The position numbers and the translations under genes are program-made. A stretch of 64,000 bases of DNA from Epiperipatus broadwayi (taxonomy: Eukaryota > Onychophora > Udeonychophora > Euonychophora > Peripatidae): the NCBI GenBank assembly GCA_028023455.1, contig JAQFVV010006274.1, forward strand, positions 5,582,001 to 5,646,000, in the 5' to 3' direction. Positions 31,197-43,739 of the stretch are shown in pieces. Every line of letters begins with the position of its first letter. The first letter of the stretch is position 1. The notes beneath the pieces are model-generated. The model was not told the origin of the DNA. It worked only from the letters and a program-made list of their open reading frames with translations, and did no database searches.

Positions 31197-33195
31197 AAAA
31201 TGCTACTTTCACACAACTAAAAGTATAAAATATGGATCAGATTATATACGACTTTCACCCGATTAAAAGCATAAAATTTATAACAACAATAATAAATGGA
31301 GTGGAATTTAAATTTATAACAAAATAAAGATATATAAAATTGAGTAAGAAATTGATGTTAAAAAGAATCTCTTAAAAAGGTATTGATTTGCCATTGTAAC
31401 GGGCACACATGTCGTTACATTCTAATAAATAAAATTAAAAATAAAAGTTCGCAGATAATTTTTTTTTTTAAGAATTGAAAATTAAAAGTGATCTAATCTT
31501 TATATATATAAAATCGCACAGATGAAAAATTATTAAAAGAAAACTTTATTAAGGAAAAAGAAAGTACTTTAAAACTAAATTTTCAGAAGAAAAAAAAAGA
31601 ACTTAAAAGATTTAAAGATAAAAATATATCGTTAAGAACGTACAAATTTAATTAATTCTATTGTATAAAAATGGAAATGATTATTTTAATTAGTAAAAGT
31701 AAACTAGTCCTTGGACATTCCATCATGTAGAAGTATAAATCAGATAGGAGAGAAAAAACAATAGAAACTAATAGCCAATAAAAGAAATCCCTCAGTAAAC
31801 GGACCTCAACAAAAGGATCATCATCATCATGACGTAATGTCCACTCAATCCGAAAGTTTATTATAAAAGGAAAGAGGTGTGATAGAGAGGTGATATGTGT
31901 TAAGTCGGAGAGAGTTGAAGGAAAAGTGATTGAAAGACACATTTTCAATTTCTTCAGTTTTTCTAAAAAAAAAAAAAAATGACATCGTTTCCCATATTCA
32001 GACTACAGGCTATCAGGGCCTGGAAATAAAATACCAGCGAAAGTAAAGGATCTCTGGATGAATAAATAAAATGGCCAATGACATACCGGTCTCCCCAGGA
32101 CATCGGAACAATTAACACTGGATCCCAAATGGCAAGCAACTGATAATGATGAACTTTTTAAAACAGTAAGAACTATATAACTAATGAACATTTTCAAACA
32201 GTAGGAACTTTAATATCAAAATCTTTTCAGTATTTAATAGAAATAGAAATCCTATCTGACCAACGTAAATTATTATTAATAATTAATTTTATTTGATGTA
32301 TTTTTTTAAAATCATTTCCATTAAGTTTTTTTTTTTTTTCGTTCTTTTAAGTTTTTATTATGATTTTTTTTTTTTTTCGTTAAACTAAACTTAATAAATG
32401 TTAAATTTAAGTCGGGCGTGAATGGCTGCATAGATTTGTAAAGTTATATTAGTTAAATTAAGAGAAGGTAAATGGGGTATTTGTTTTGTAGTTAAATTGG
32501 GTTAATCGATTGGATATATTGGTGTAATTAGTAAATGTAGTATGAGATCCGCTATGTGCAGGATCGCATTATACACCACACTTGGGTGAAATAAGCCTAT
32601 TATTGACCATCGGAGATAGACATTATTCCCTATTCTGTGGATTAACCCCTTTGCCTATGGAATGGGATCGTAAGTCGGCAAAAAGTACCGCAATCCCTTC
32701 CTATAGAGTTTTTTTTATTATTCTTCTCGACAAACAGATGTAACATTCCTGTACTTGACAAGAGACAATTTCTTCTCTATAACCATGCTGTTCAGATGTG
32801 CATTTCTGACAGTATGGTATTGTGCTGACGTATTCATGCTGCATTGAATACATCGATATATCAGATAGATTGATGTTGGTTTTACTGTGAACTTTTGGCC
32901 TAAGGTTAAATAAGGGATAGAATTTTTTTTTTTCAAATGCAATCTATGTATTCTATCCATATTCGACACTAATAAAATATTAAATTCATCTGTGCAAACT
33001 TCTAAAATAAAATAAAAAAGTTAAATTGTGAATTAAAATCTAAGGTAAAGTTTTAATGTTTTATATAAAAAAATTAAAGTAAACATACTAAAATAATAGT
33101 GCTAAATTTTATATATAGGTTAAATAAATGTTTGTATGTGTTATTCCTGGCAGTGGCTTTTTTTATTTTTTAATATTGAAAATATATTTTAATAA
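31197..33195. other. AT-rich DNA with a promoter-like patch
   Basis: No gene. Long T and A runs occur at 31960-31980 and 32320-32380. A somewhat GC-richer segment (about 31680-31950) contains a CRE-like and a TATA-like element, listed separately. Another GC-richer patch at 32540-32710 has no recognisable content. Confidence 0.4.
31830..31870 (+). promoter_or_regulatory. Candidate Pol II promoter: CRE-like plus TATA box
   Basis: TGACGTAA at 31830-31837 and TATAAAAGG at 31862-31870 are spaced as in a compact promoter, and a purine-rich leader follows. No downstream gene is visible, so it may belong to a solo LTR or be chance. Confidence 0.3.
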
Positions 33196-33199
33196 GAAT

Positions 33200-33385
33200 T
33201 TATATTTTATAAATCTCTGAGCTAGTGGCATGGGCTCATGGTTGGAATAAAATATATATATATGTAAAATTAAGATCTTAACAGCACGTATCTGCCTACT
33301 ATATAAATTTTCCAGGTTCAAATAGCCTGGTGGTGCCCTGTACGGCAGAAACGGTAAGATCATTATCTACCCCGACCATTATACC
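33200..33385 (+). repeat. tRNA-derived SINE, plus orientation
   Basis: A-box-like GAGCTAGTGGCATGGG near 33220 and B-box-like AGGTTCAAATAGCC at 33315. The sequence continues with a body GTGCCCTGTACGGCAGAAAC and ends near GACCATTATA. A second copy in the opposite orientation lies at 34445-34620. Shared blocks define the family: ATCTTAACAGC, CGTATCTG, TTATAAATTTTC and GCCCTGTACGGCAGA. Confidence 0.6.
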
Positions 33386-34444
33386 ATACATAAATATATA
33401 TGACTTTCACATGAAAAATTTTAAAATTGATATCAATAGTAAATTGATATTAAAAGGAATATTTTAAAAATAATTATTGATTTGATATCCAGAAATATAT
33501 ATGACTTTCACACTGTAAAATTTATAATAGCACTAAAGATATGAATTTCTCACACACAAAAAAAAAGCCGATCTTAAAATGTAATTTTCTCTGGCCAAAA
33601 ATATGTAAAATACAAAAACTATTAATCTAGTATCAAAATGTTATTTTAAATACGGACAAAACAATCACTAAATTATTATTTTTTTTAAATATTTACAAAA
33701 AATAACACAATATACACATATGCTACTTACCATCTAATATATAACGGGAGTTATCACGTTAAAACAAGAAATTTGATATTTAACATTTTTGTATTTAAAA
33801 TGGAGAGCTCAACTGAAAATTTTCTCCCCAAAATGGAGTTTTACTGAATACATGATTGTGGAGTCTATCAACTGAATGGGATTTTCCACAGAAATACTAA
33901 TAAACAAATGTATTTTAAAAAAAAAAAAAAATTCACAAAAATAAAGAAATATAAATTACAACATTTTAATAACTATTCATCCTGGCGGAAATTTTTTTTA
34001 TATATTGTTCAGTATGCAAGTGATTGCATCGTCATGATTGTAACCGGCATTAAGAAGTTACGAAAAAGAAAATTGAAAGGACAAAAACTCAGAAATAATG
34101 TACAAATACTTGGATGAAGCAAAAATACAATTGAAATGATACCTGTTGTCAGAAAGAAATCTGGACAATAACTCAAAATATCAAAAAAAAGAAAACCATG
34201 TTTTGATAAAGAGAAACGCGTTTTCACACGAGATCGGATAACATCGCAGAGTTTATTTCATTTAAATTTGACGTGGTCACAAGATTACACATTTATTGCA
34301 GTTGTGAAAAGTTGTCCTATCTCCCCTACATTGCAGGACTATTATTCAAGTAACTTCATTTTCTATGTCCAGTAAAACCAATGATCCTTTTCATGATTTT
34401 ATTTGTTTCACCCTGCCATCTCTTATACCATACTGTTAGTATAT
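33386..34444. other. AT-rich spacer between the inverted SINE copies
   Basis: Short Lys/Phe-rich open frames only (for example 33908-34117). No domain. The TTGCAGGACTATTA motif near 34334 resembles a MITE end. Confidence 0.45.
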
Positions 34445-34620
34445 ATATATATTATAATGGTCAGGAAAGAAGTGAAATTTCCAGTCTTACAGTATCTGCC
34501 GTACAGGGCGCCACTAGGCCATTTGAACCTAGAAAATTTATAAAATAGACAGATACGCGCTGTTAAGATCACGACCGCCAGCCCTAGTCACTAGCTCAAG
34601 GAGTATCAGAGGTTTAAAAC
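34445..34620 (-). repeat. tRNA-derived SINE, minus orientation
   Basis: Reverse-complement partner of 33200-33385. It reads, on the minus strand, TTGAGCTAGTGACTAGGG, ATCTTAACAGCGCGTATCTG, AGGTTCAAATGGCC and GCCCTGTACGGCAGATAC. The two copies have diverged by scattered substitutions. Confidence 0.6.
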
Positions 34621-36609
34621 ATTTATTAAATATATTTCTTTTAATAAAGAATAATAAAAACAATCACTAGATCACTGTCAGTACTAATAACACAAAAGAT
34701 TTTATTTACGTATATATAAGTAACCACGCATAAATTTAAAAAATGTAAAAAAAAATTGTTTTGTTTTTCATTATTATTATTTTATTTGTGTTTAACTTTA
34801 ATTTTTAATCTTAGCGTGTAGAACATAGGTATGCCACCCAGACGACGCATTTCACCGATCTTCAAAACGTTTAATTCCAGGCCAAAGGTCCGCAGCCACG
34901 CCAATGCTCGCTTCCATATATACATTGCAACCAATGCAATGTGAACATGTTAGCATCAAATCACACTGACAGGAATGTTCATCTGACAGCGTGATATTAT
35001 TTGAAGAAATATGATCTTCGTCCAGTACAGGAATGTATTTCTGTCTGGGGAAGTAATCATGCATGTAATATAAAGAGAAAAACGCTACGTATGGATGGGA
35101 GAACGGTCTATCTTGCCGGCTTATTGTATCAATCCATAGAGCTGGAATGGGTCAATGGCACAGGAAATACGTGTGTGTCTATTGTAACGATATGACTGCC
35201 TCTTTGGGATCATGCATTCAGTTGGGCACGTTGCCCTAATGTGCAAACACACTTCACATTACATTGACGTAAACGTTCATATATCTCTCCACCAGCATTG
35301 ACACAACTACGAAACAAATAATCTGAAATCAAAACCCCCTTAAAACTAACATATATTTAAACAAGGCTAAGCAGTTACCTATACTCAACTTACATTAATT
35401 TTAATAATTTAATAAAAAAAAATCTTTATTTTAAGGTTTTAAAATCATTTTTACGATAACACATATTTAACTTATTTTTACTACAAATGCTATTTTTTCT
35501 TTCCTTTAAATTCAATAACGCACAAATAACAATATGTGTTTTTATCTTTAAATTTAAGTTTGCAATCACAAACCCCTACCCTATTACAAACAGATCTTAT
35601 TAAGCATGAAAAAAAAAAAAACAATACCTATTTTAAGAGATTACATTTAAAACTTTAGCTATAACTTTTTAACATTGCAAGATTTAAAAATATAAGAAAT
35701 ACAGTTCAGGTTTGCTTCAGAGAGAAAGTCTATAGTTCATTTTAAAGACAGAGTTCGAAGATTTTAAGTTTAAGAGAGTTTATATTTAATTTTATCATTT
35801 AGAAATTTATACCTTCCTTTGTCTGTGCTTATTCCTTCATGACGAAGATCTAATTTATGCAAGGGCCCTTTTCTTGTGGACGATGATGATTTATGAAGCT
35901 TGATGAAGATTTCTGCATACGGCACCAGTGGTTTGATCCTGGGATCCATGAAGATGAAAGCTGCCTTCGGCCAGTCGAACTGAAGGAAGCACAATGAAGC
36001 TGATTACATTCTTGGTGACGGCAACAATAGTTTTTTTTTTTGTTCTTCCTTTTAGCAAAGATGAATAAATTCCAAAATTTTAATTTTTCTAATCTCGAAT
36101 TAACTATTACTTTTGGATTTTTCTTTTTATAGTTCTCAGGCACCTTATCTCTGGAATGCATGGATCCATCAAACATATTTCATATCTATATTTCATTGGT
36201 TCATTGAGTTTGTGGCCAAGTAGATTTTGGATTTGTGGCTGTGGATTTTTCCACTGAGGTCTGTGTCTATATCTTTGGGCGGGAAAAGCCAGTCTTTTGT
36301 TTCTATTCCTTGACTCTTATCTCTTTCGTAATCATCTTTTTCCATGGTCATTTTGCTCTAAGGATCTGTTTGTAATTTTTATTTTTAAGATTAAAAACTC
36401 TCTTCGCTATTTTTTTTTTTTTTTCAAATCAAAAGGTTTTTATTATATTTTATTTAAAGATTAGAATCTTTGCTTCGATTCTATAATGTTTTTAAATCTT
36501 ATTTTATTTCAATATTTAAATCAAACATATTAATAAATTAATTCGTTATTTGTGCATTTTGAACATTTGTGCTTTTAATTCAGTATTAGATATTTAGAAA
36601 AAAGTTAAG
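34621..36609. other. Unassigned region with GC-richer open frames
   Basis: The segment 34810-35290 is GC-richer. On the minus strand, 35064-34852 encodes a peptide with SCQCDLMLTCSHCIGC, a Cys-rich pattern vaguely like a SWIM-type zinc finger, preceded by residues beginning MHDYFPRQKY. This could be a transposase tail, but the match is too short to assign. The segment 35770-36180 (minus) has short open frames without domains. The remainder is AT-rich. Confidence 0.3.
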
Positions 36610-37670
36610 TACACCTGAATCTCGTTTTACGCGATAGATAGGTTCCTCAGAAAACACGCGCAAACAAAATCACACAAAAATAGACGTAACTTACATTGAA
36701 AAAGGGGGGATGCGGTCTGTGATTTTTCAAAATTTGCGTAAAAGCAAAGCACCAACGTAAAAGTACTTTAAAATTCGCGCAAAAAAAAAAAAAATAAGGA
36801 AATAAAATATGACTAATAAAAAATTTCAACTTTGAAAAAAGTTGATACAAGACAAACTTTTTTTAACTATAATATTTAATTTTATTCAAAATAATATATT
36901 TTTATGCATAATTTACAGTACAGTAATTTACATTTTTTTTTATACACGTTTTAATTATTATAGCTATTTGCCAAAAAACACATTTGTTTACAAACAACTA
37001 GCGCCAACTTGGTTTTCTGGTGACAATGTAATTAGTAATTAATCTTTGAGACGATGATTTTATTAATTGTTTATGAAACTAACAACTAAAAATTAAATTC
37101 TTATTTTTGTCTTTAATTTTCAATTCCGTTTAAAAATCAAATTTCACATCACATTAATTTCAAGTCATCATAAGTAATTTTTAAATTGTTAATTACAATT
37201 AAAAATCAGATTTTAATTTTTAATTGTCAAATTTAATTGTGCCCACTGCTATTACTGACCTTTTAAAAATAAACTTGTGGACACTAAATGATTAATAATT
37301 GATTACATTCTTTTTTAAAAAGCAAAAACAGAATGTGATTTAAAATGCAAAATTAACACGCACAATGTTTGAACAAATTTACATTATAATCTTGTAAAAT
37401 TTAATGTGTGTATACATAAAATGTGGAAATCATGATTTTAATTTCATTATTGCATAAAATCTTACTATTATAAAGCACTGAAAATATTGAAATTACTAAG
37501 ATGAAAGTCGAATTCCAATAATGTGCTATTACTTTCAATATAATGTAAGTGCGCAAAATTTATTATTTAAAGTAATAGCGCATTATCGAAGTTCGACTTC
37601 CGGTGAAACATGAATCGCGTATCTTCAAAATCATGTTAAATAAGTCCGCGTAAAAAGAGACCCAGGTGTA
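36610..37670 (-). mobile_element. TA-flanked MITE, copy 2 (1057 bp)
   Basis: It begins CACCTGAATCTCG at 36612 and ends GAGACCCAGGTG at 37668, with TA on each side. It is the reverse-complement relative of 19596-20796 along its whole length. Shared landmarks are CGATAGATAGGTTCCTCAG, the T-tract with GCGCAAA, the CACTGCTATTACTGACC block and the CTTCCGGTGAAAC block. It lacks some sequence present in copy 1 and has scattered substitutions. Confidence 0.88.
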
Positions 37671-38312
37671 TTAAAATTTAAATGTAACGCATATATATAT
37701 ATATCCTGTTACAATATATATATAAGAATATCAATGTGAAATATCTTTTTGTTATCCACACTTAATCTGCTGGAAATTATTAGAGTATGAGAATATGAAA
37801 CTATTAACTTGTTTAGTGATTGTATTTTTGTTATCAGTATTGATCAATTATGACCATTTTGATAGAACTGTTAAAGGAAATGTGAGATAATACACACACA
37901 CAATTTTATGAGGCATAAAGACATTCAGTTTTATTTAGAGACTAGATATAGTTGATAAATAGGCAATGCTGGGGGGGGAGATAACTCAGTTTCAAAAGAA
38001 ACTTTATTGAGCTTAATAATTGTACAAACAGAATTTTTTAAAAAAAACCATATATCATCATGACAACTTGACATTTACATGAAGATTCATGAGGAAAAAA
38101 ACACTAATATATAAACAAATTTATACAAAAAAAAAATGAAAAAAATTATATCTTTACCATTAGAAATATTAATAACAAAGAGACCAAAAAATTATATATT
38201 ATTGTCCAACACTAAGAGATTTCAAGTGTCAATTCTTTATTCTGTCTTTTATAGCATGTTCATTTTATGTAATCAAGTTTTTATTAGATTTTTTTTTTCT
38301 CATGTGTCATAG
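37671..38312. other. AT-rich spacer
   Basis: (CA)n and poly-G/A tracts near 37890-37980. No gene recognised. Confidence 0.5.
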
Positions 38313-38313
38313 C

Positions 38314-38397
38314 ATCAGCCGGGAAGCGAACCCGCTAACCCGGGACAACTGCTTGTAAAGCAGCCATCGCTGACCCTTTGACCACCAATGCTTGTCC
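38314..38397 (-). repeat. tRNA-like sequence (degenerate, possible Val-TAC head of a SINE)
   Basis: On the minus strand the ends pair as an acceptor stem (AGCATTG with TGATGCT). An anticodon arm GCTGC-TTTACAA-GCAGT can be drawn, with anticodon TAC. A B-box GGTTCGCTTCC follows. The D-arm is weak, and the region between anticodon arm and T-arm is about eight bases too long, so a functional tRNA is unlikely. The related CTGCTTACTGAAGCAG / GTTCGATCC sequence at 58020-58180 suggests a SINE family. Confidence 0.5.
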
Positions 38398-38399
38398 AA

Positions 38400-39190
38400 T
38401 TTTTTCCTCTTCTTATAGGCTTGAACATAGTAGCATTAGTGACCATGTGGATGTGTAAATCGTTGTTGATGAAATTTTTTCATCACTTAGCCCTTATTAT
38501 TTCTATTTTGTTCCAAAAGCTATTTGGATGCCTCCTTGGGTTTGTATTATATATAAATGTACATCTGGTACACCATAGTGAGAATAGTGTAATGTGTGCA
38601 AAGTTACCTTTCTTGTAGGATTGAAGGAGTGTTTGTATAGTATACTTTCTATTTTTGAATAAATTGGGAATTCCAGCCTGAATATTATCTAATGTAGCTT
38701 GCACACATCATCAATGTTAATGCAGTTCCTTTTATATCAAAAGAAATTTAGAGTTGATAATGCTTCTATGTTTAGTTTAAGTAGGAAATCATAGTATTTC
38801 GTTTCTAGTGACCAGTATTTAAATTTTTTTGTTGTTTGTTATTTATATTTAAAAAAAGTTTATTATTGTCATTTGAAGATGTAGGATAGATTATTTCACA
38901 ATATCTATACTTAATTTTCCGTGTCCGGATTACTAAACTTCTGATATTTAACAATGTGATGCAAAGAGTATTTGGTGGTGGTTTGTCTGTTGGTGTGATT
39001 TTATAGATTACTTCAAGATATGATGTAATTAAATTGTTGGTTTTCTGAATTTGAAATATTTTTATTGCGTGTAATCCTAATCCATTTTGCACTAGGGAAT
39101 TTTGAATTCATTTAATTGATATTGTACACATCTTTTTCCCCCACAATAGTTTATATCATCAACAGTCGATTTATGAAATATTGGACTCTG
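38400..39190 (-). pseudogene. LINE ORF2 C-terminal fragment, same family as the 6.3-12.3 kb LINE
   Basis: On the minus strand, NGLGLHAIKIFQIQK and KITPTDKPPPNTL match NGLSFHSIQAIILQK and KVTPTDRPPPSS of the intact-looking ORF2 at 6545-7309. Downstream, YWSLETKYYDFLLKLNIEAL matches RWSLEPKFLDFIIKINLNAL. Upstream, the KLLW-G block continues to about 39190. The last part, to 38400, aligns only loosely. It is a heavily mutated 5'-truncated copy with a tRNA-like sequence directly beyond its 3' side. Confidence 0.8.
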
Positions 39191-42100
39191 CCCTGCCTTC
39201 TTACTATTAATTAAATTGTTTAAGTTCTCCTTGTCTATCTTTTCCTGATTTTTTTTTTTTACTACTTATAGGGAGGTTTAAATTTTATATAAAAATGGAT
39301 CCTTTTTGATCACCTTGCTATTATTAATAATACTGTTTGGCTTCTGGATTAATCCAATGGTTTGTTTAGGGGTAAAACTACGGTGAAATTTCTGGGGGAT
39401 AACTATAATCAAGAAATTACGGTTGATTTAATGGACGTAGCATATTATTCAACTAGAAGACATTTTTCAGATTTGATAGAAATATTTGGAAATGCATATT
39501 GTGATATTTATTTTTACATGTGTCATTAATGTATGGAACCATTTAAATTATTAATAAATGAAAAATTGTAGTTAGTGGAAGTTGACTGTTAATATTTCAA
39601 TATGCTTGTATAATATATTGGAAATGAATTTTAGATTTATGTTTGACAGATAATATGGTCATTGAGGATTGATTAATATAGATATTTATTTTAATGTTTT
39701 GGTAAGATATTTTTGTTCATTATGCATAGAATAGCAATTTTGTTGTGATGAGTTAGTAGAGATTGGGATTTGGGTATGTGCAGACATTAATTTTGGGGTA
39801 ATTTTGAAATTGTTTGATGCTGAAAAAATAAAATATATCAAAAAAAAAAAAAAGATTTTTTAAAGACAACTTGAAAATAAATAAAAAATCAGACCATCAA
39901 TTACAGACATGTGCATCACAAATTTAGATAAGTTTGTAAGTAAACTAACAAAATCCAAAAGCTATTAAAAAATATATGTAATGATTAACTAAAAGTCAAA
40001 ATTTGAATTACTGACAATAGATCAAGGATAGAAAAGTCTTATTTGTACCAAAACTAACAAAGATATCAAGAAAATTCACATGTAAAGAAAACCTGTCTAT
40101 GCTATAATTTGTTACAGAATCATTGCAGATTCTCATATCAAGAATGTAAGAGGTTTAGTATATATCTTTTAAGAGTTCAGTTTTTTAAATAAAAGTATAT
40201 GTATAGCTAATCATAATGTAGAAAAAAATTTGTTCTCAGTGGATTATACAATAGAAATTCTGCTAAGAATTAATTTTTAAAATCTATAGATGAAGGGTTA
40301 AAAATATTGTATCTGCGTAACATGAAAATATTAATTCAGTAAAAGAGTATTAGTATTACAAAAGATTGAAATCACATTAGATATTAATATTATAGGTAAT
40401 TTGTTTTATGTGAAAAAATATCACTGGTAAAATTACTTCAATGATATTGCGATATATATGGTAATGATTATGATGTATCGCTATATTTTTTGTATGTAGC
40501 TTTTTTATATTATCATTACAGCCTAATCTCACACTTTATTAAAATTTTGCATTGTTTTGATCTATAATTTTTTATGTGATATTGCTCTTGACTATCAAAA
40601 TCCAAAATACTATATATATTTAAATATTTATAATTTCAACCGATAAGTTATTTTCTAAATTTTACATTTATGTAGAAGACTTTTTACATTACTCTTCAAG
40701 ATTTGCAATTTGGGTTTAATTTTTAATTTTTTAGACCAATGCATTTACTGCAAAGTGATGATTTTGTTTTCAATATCTTTTGTTTTCATTTTCAATAATA
40801 GTTTTTGACATGTATGCGTCAAACAAATGAGAAATTTAGACAGATTGTGCGAATTAAAATATTAGTTTAATTTCCAGAAAAACCCAATTACATACATAAC
40901 TGTTACATACGTCAGTAAAGCATTCCTTTAAATTTGGGTATCATAGGTCTGCCCGCTAGGACCACTGTAGTTTATTTTTCACTACTGATCTCTTGCCAGC
41001 TATCTTATTTTTAATAAACATTTTTGATGTCCATTTAATCATGGATTATTTCAAAAATGACAGTATTAAACTTTAAACCAATTGATTTTATTTTTATAAA
41101 AGATTTTTTTAAAAATGTAAGTATATATTGTTGTTTTTACTGTCTTAATTAAATTGAAACAGACAACATTTTATTTATATTTTAATTTGAAAACTTTCAT
41201 ATTTTTTTTAGAGACAGAGAAAATTCTTTTAATTAATAACATTTTTTTTTAAAAAAAAAAAAAGTTAACATATTATTTTTTTCTTTTGAAAATTGATGAA
41301 CACTTTTACATATTCTACTTCACTCTTTTTTTTTTTAACAAAAAAAAAAAGTCAAATTACAGAAGATAGAAAAAATAAAATATTTATCTTCTTACTCTTT
41401 TTTATGTGCTTTTTTCCATATAGCTATTCCTAGTAAACATTAAATACTCATATTATTATTATTTAAAATGGCTTGAATTTGTCATGTGATCACTTAATCG
41501 ACTTTTTAGCAAGTTCATTATTTGGAACCTAGCTAAATGCTTATACTAGGCTATCTTGTAACTAACACGAGAAGAAAATAATTCTTATCAGTATTTTGCA
41601 GACGTTTAAAATGATCTTTTCAATATGCATTTTATAACAGTTCTCATTAAAGTTTTTTTTAATAGTCAAGTTTAATTTTTTTTTAATATTGCTTGACAAT
41701 TTCAGATGAAAATCTCAGTCAAATCACCTGTTTACTTACATTAATTAAGAATTTATTTTTGGAGAATCCATCATTTAAGAAGTCTCTTATTAAAGTATGT
41801 TAAAGGCTTTCACACTCATTATTTTTTAGTAATACTACATATTTAAAGTATTTTCTTTTTTTTATCTTATAAGATGTCCAACTGGGGTTAATAACTACTG
41901 TATGATATTTCTAGTGTTTCTATTGAATTTTTTTCCATTCAGGAAAAATTGCTATAAAGTGAAATTTTTTATTTTGATGCATGGTAAACTCATTCGTAAA
42001 ACTGTCTTTAGATACTTTTATTTTACTTATTTGGGATTTTTGGTGGTCTGTCTGAGAAATCTTGTAATTTAATTTTCATCCACTTCCTAGTTTTCAGTCT

Positions 42101-43735
42101 AATTGAAACTTTGTATACTTACATATTATTTATAACAATACATCTTTTTAGAGTACGCAATCAGTTTTAATAAAAAATTAGTGAAAACTTAAATTTTTAA
42201 TTTTCTATGGGATTCAGTACTTTTAATAGTAATATCTGGAACTATATAAAAAAAATTTTAAAAAAAACCAACTTTTATCATATAAAAATAATAATGTAAA
42301 AAATAAATTTTCTTCTGTTTTTACAATTTCTTGATATTTTACAACCAAAATAAAAGCTTCAATTTCTGAAAATTAGCACTGCATGCTTTTATTTTGGTTG
42401 CAAAATATCATCTGAAGAAAATTGATTTTTTACTTTTTAGTGCTTTTTTTTTTTTTTAATGAATTAATATAAATAAACCATTTCTTAATTTTTTGTTAAT
42501 ATACATTTTATCTAACTTTGAGTATTACATTTTAACGTTAAAAAAAAAATTGTCAATTAAAGTCTCACATTTTTTATCGTAAAAATTGAATGATGTATAT
42601 ATAGTCATATTAAAATTTTATTTTAGGGAAATAAAAAGAAATTTAAATAAGTAATTTTTTTTTAGTATTTTTTTTTTTTTTGCATTTAAAAATATTTTAC
42701 ATTATTTTCTGATGGTTAGTATCAATTCTTTTGATCTTTCTGTAAATTTTGATTTTTAATTTAACCTTTTTTTTTTTTTTTTTGCATTCTTTCTTTCGTG
42801 TCTATGTATTTCATTTCTCCGTTTGTTTTTATTTATAATGTGCTCATTCTTTTTTTTGCTTATGTCTATATCAGATTATTTTTTCTTAAAATTATTTATT
42901 ATTGTTTGCTGTACATCTATTTACAGATTATTGTCTTTAATCACATTCAATATATATAGTAAATAATTTTAATCAATACTTTTTATTTGTTGTAAAAACA
43001 ATAATATAATTAATATTAATATAATTTTTAAAAAAAGTTTTACTGAAAATAATTAAGTAGAGATAATATTTTTAACTTGCTTTGATACATTGGTTAACAT
43101 GTATATATACAGTGGGGTGCATAAATAAATATATAGTTGAAATAATAGATAAATGTGTAATCTAGATGGTGAAAGTGTTGTAAATTCTTCACATTTTATC
43201 CGAATCTGTTTAGCATTCTCTTTTTCTCAATATTGTTTGATTATCCAGTTTTATTATTCATTCGTTAAATTACCAGCCATACTTAATTATTTGAAAAAAG
43301 TAAAAGATACTTATGCATCTCCTATATATTTTTAAAAAAAATTACAATTGTCACTAATTTTAGGAGGAATCAAAGTAATTCTTGTTTATGATAGCTTTTT
43401 TTTTTTTAAATTAGAGATTGTATCTGAGATATAAAAATCCTCTCCTTTTACATTTATTTGTTATAATACTCATATTTTATTAATAAAATTAAATATTACA
43501 AAAGAATAAATGTAAAGGAAATAATATGCAATGTTAAAAGAGAGGAGAGTAGCTTAAATAATTGTACATTTTAATATTCTGATTAATTTGAAAATGGAAA
43601 GTTTTGCTTTTTTTTTTTTTTTAATCAAATTATTTTATTGATTAGCATAGATACATTAAATATTAAGAGTTCTTGGGTTCTTTGTTGTACATCTATTGTT
43701 AATCTTTATTATTACAAGAGTATTCACTAGAGCTG
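39191..43735. other. Long AT-rich region with homopolymer runs
   Basis: About 4.5 kb of strongly A/T-rich DNA with many A and T tracts of 10-20 bases (for example 41245-41265, 42445-42460 and 42765-42785). No coding domain, LTR or tRNA was found; one hairpin is listed separately. It is probably intronic or intergenic. Confidence 0.5.
42292..42440. repeat. Hairpin element, about 150 bp
   Basis: Stem GATATTTTACAACCAAAATA (42333-) against TATTTTGGTTGCAAAATATC (-42409) is nearly perfect over 25 bases. The pairing extends outward through AATTTTCTTC / GAAGAAAATT and GTAAAAAATA / a matching TTTTTTAC block. The loop of about 27 bases contains GCACTGCATGC. It has no coding content. It is a MITE-like relic or a structured RNA region. 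Confidence 0.7.
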
Positions 43736-43739
43736 AGAG

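Noticed and set aside
38314-38397. Functional tRNA-Val gene
   Set aside because: The acceptor and anticodon arms pair, but the D-arm is weak and the variable/T region is about eight bases too long with a mismatched T-stem.
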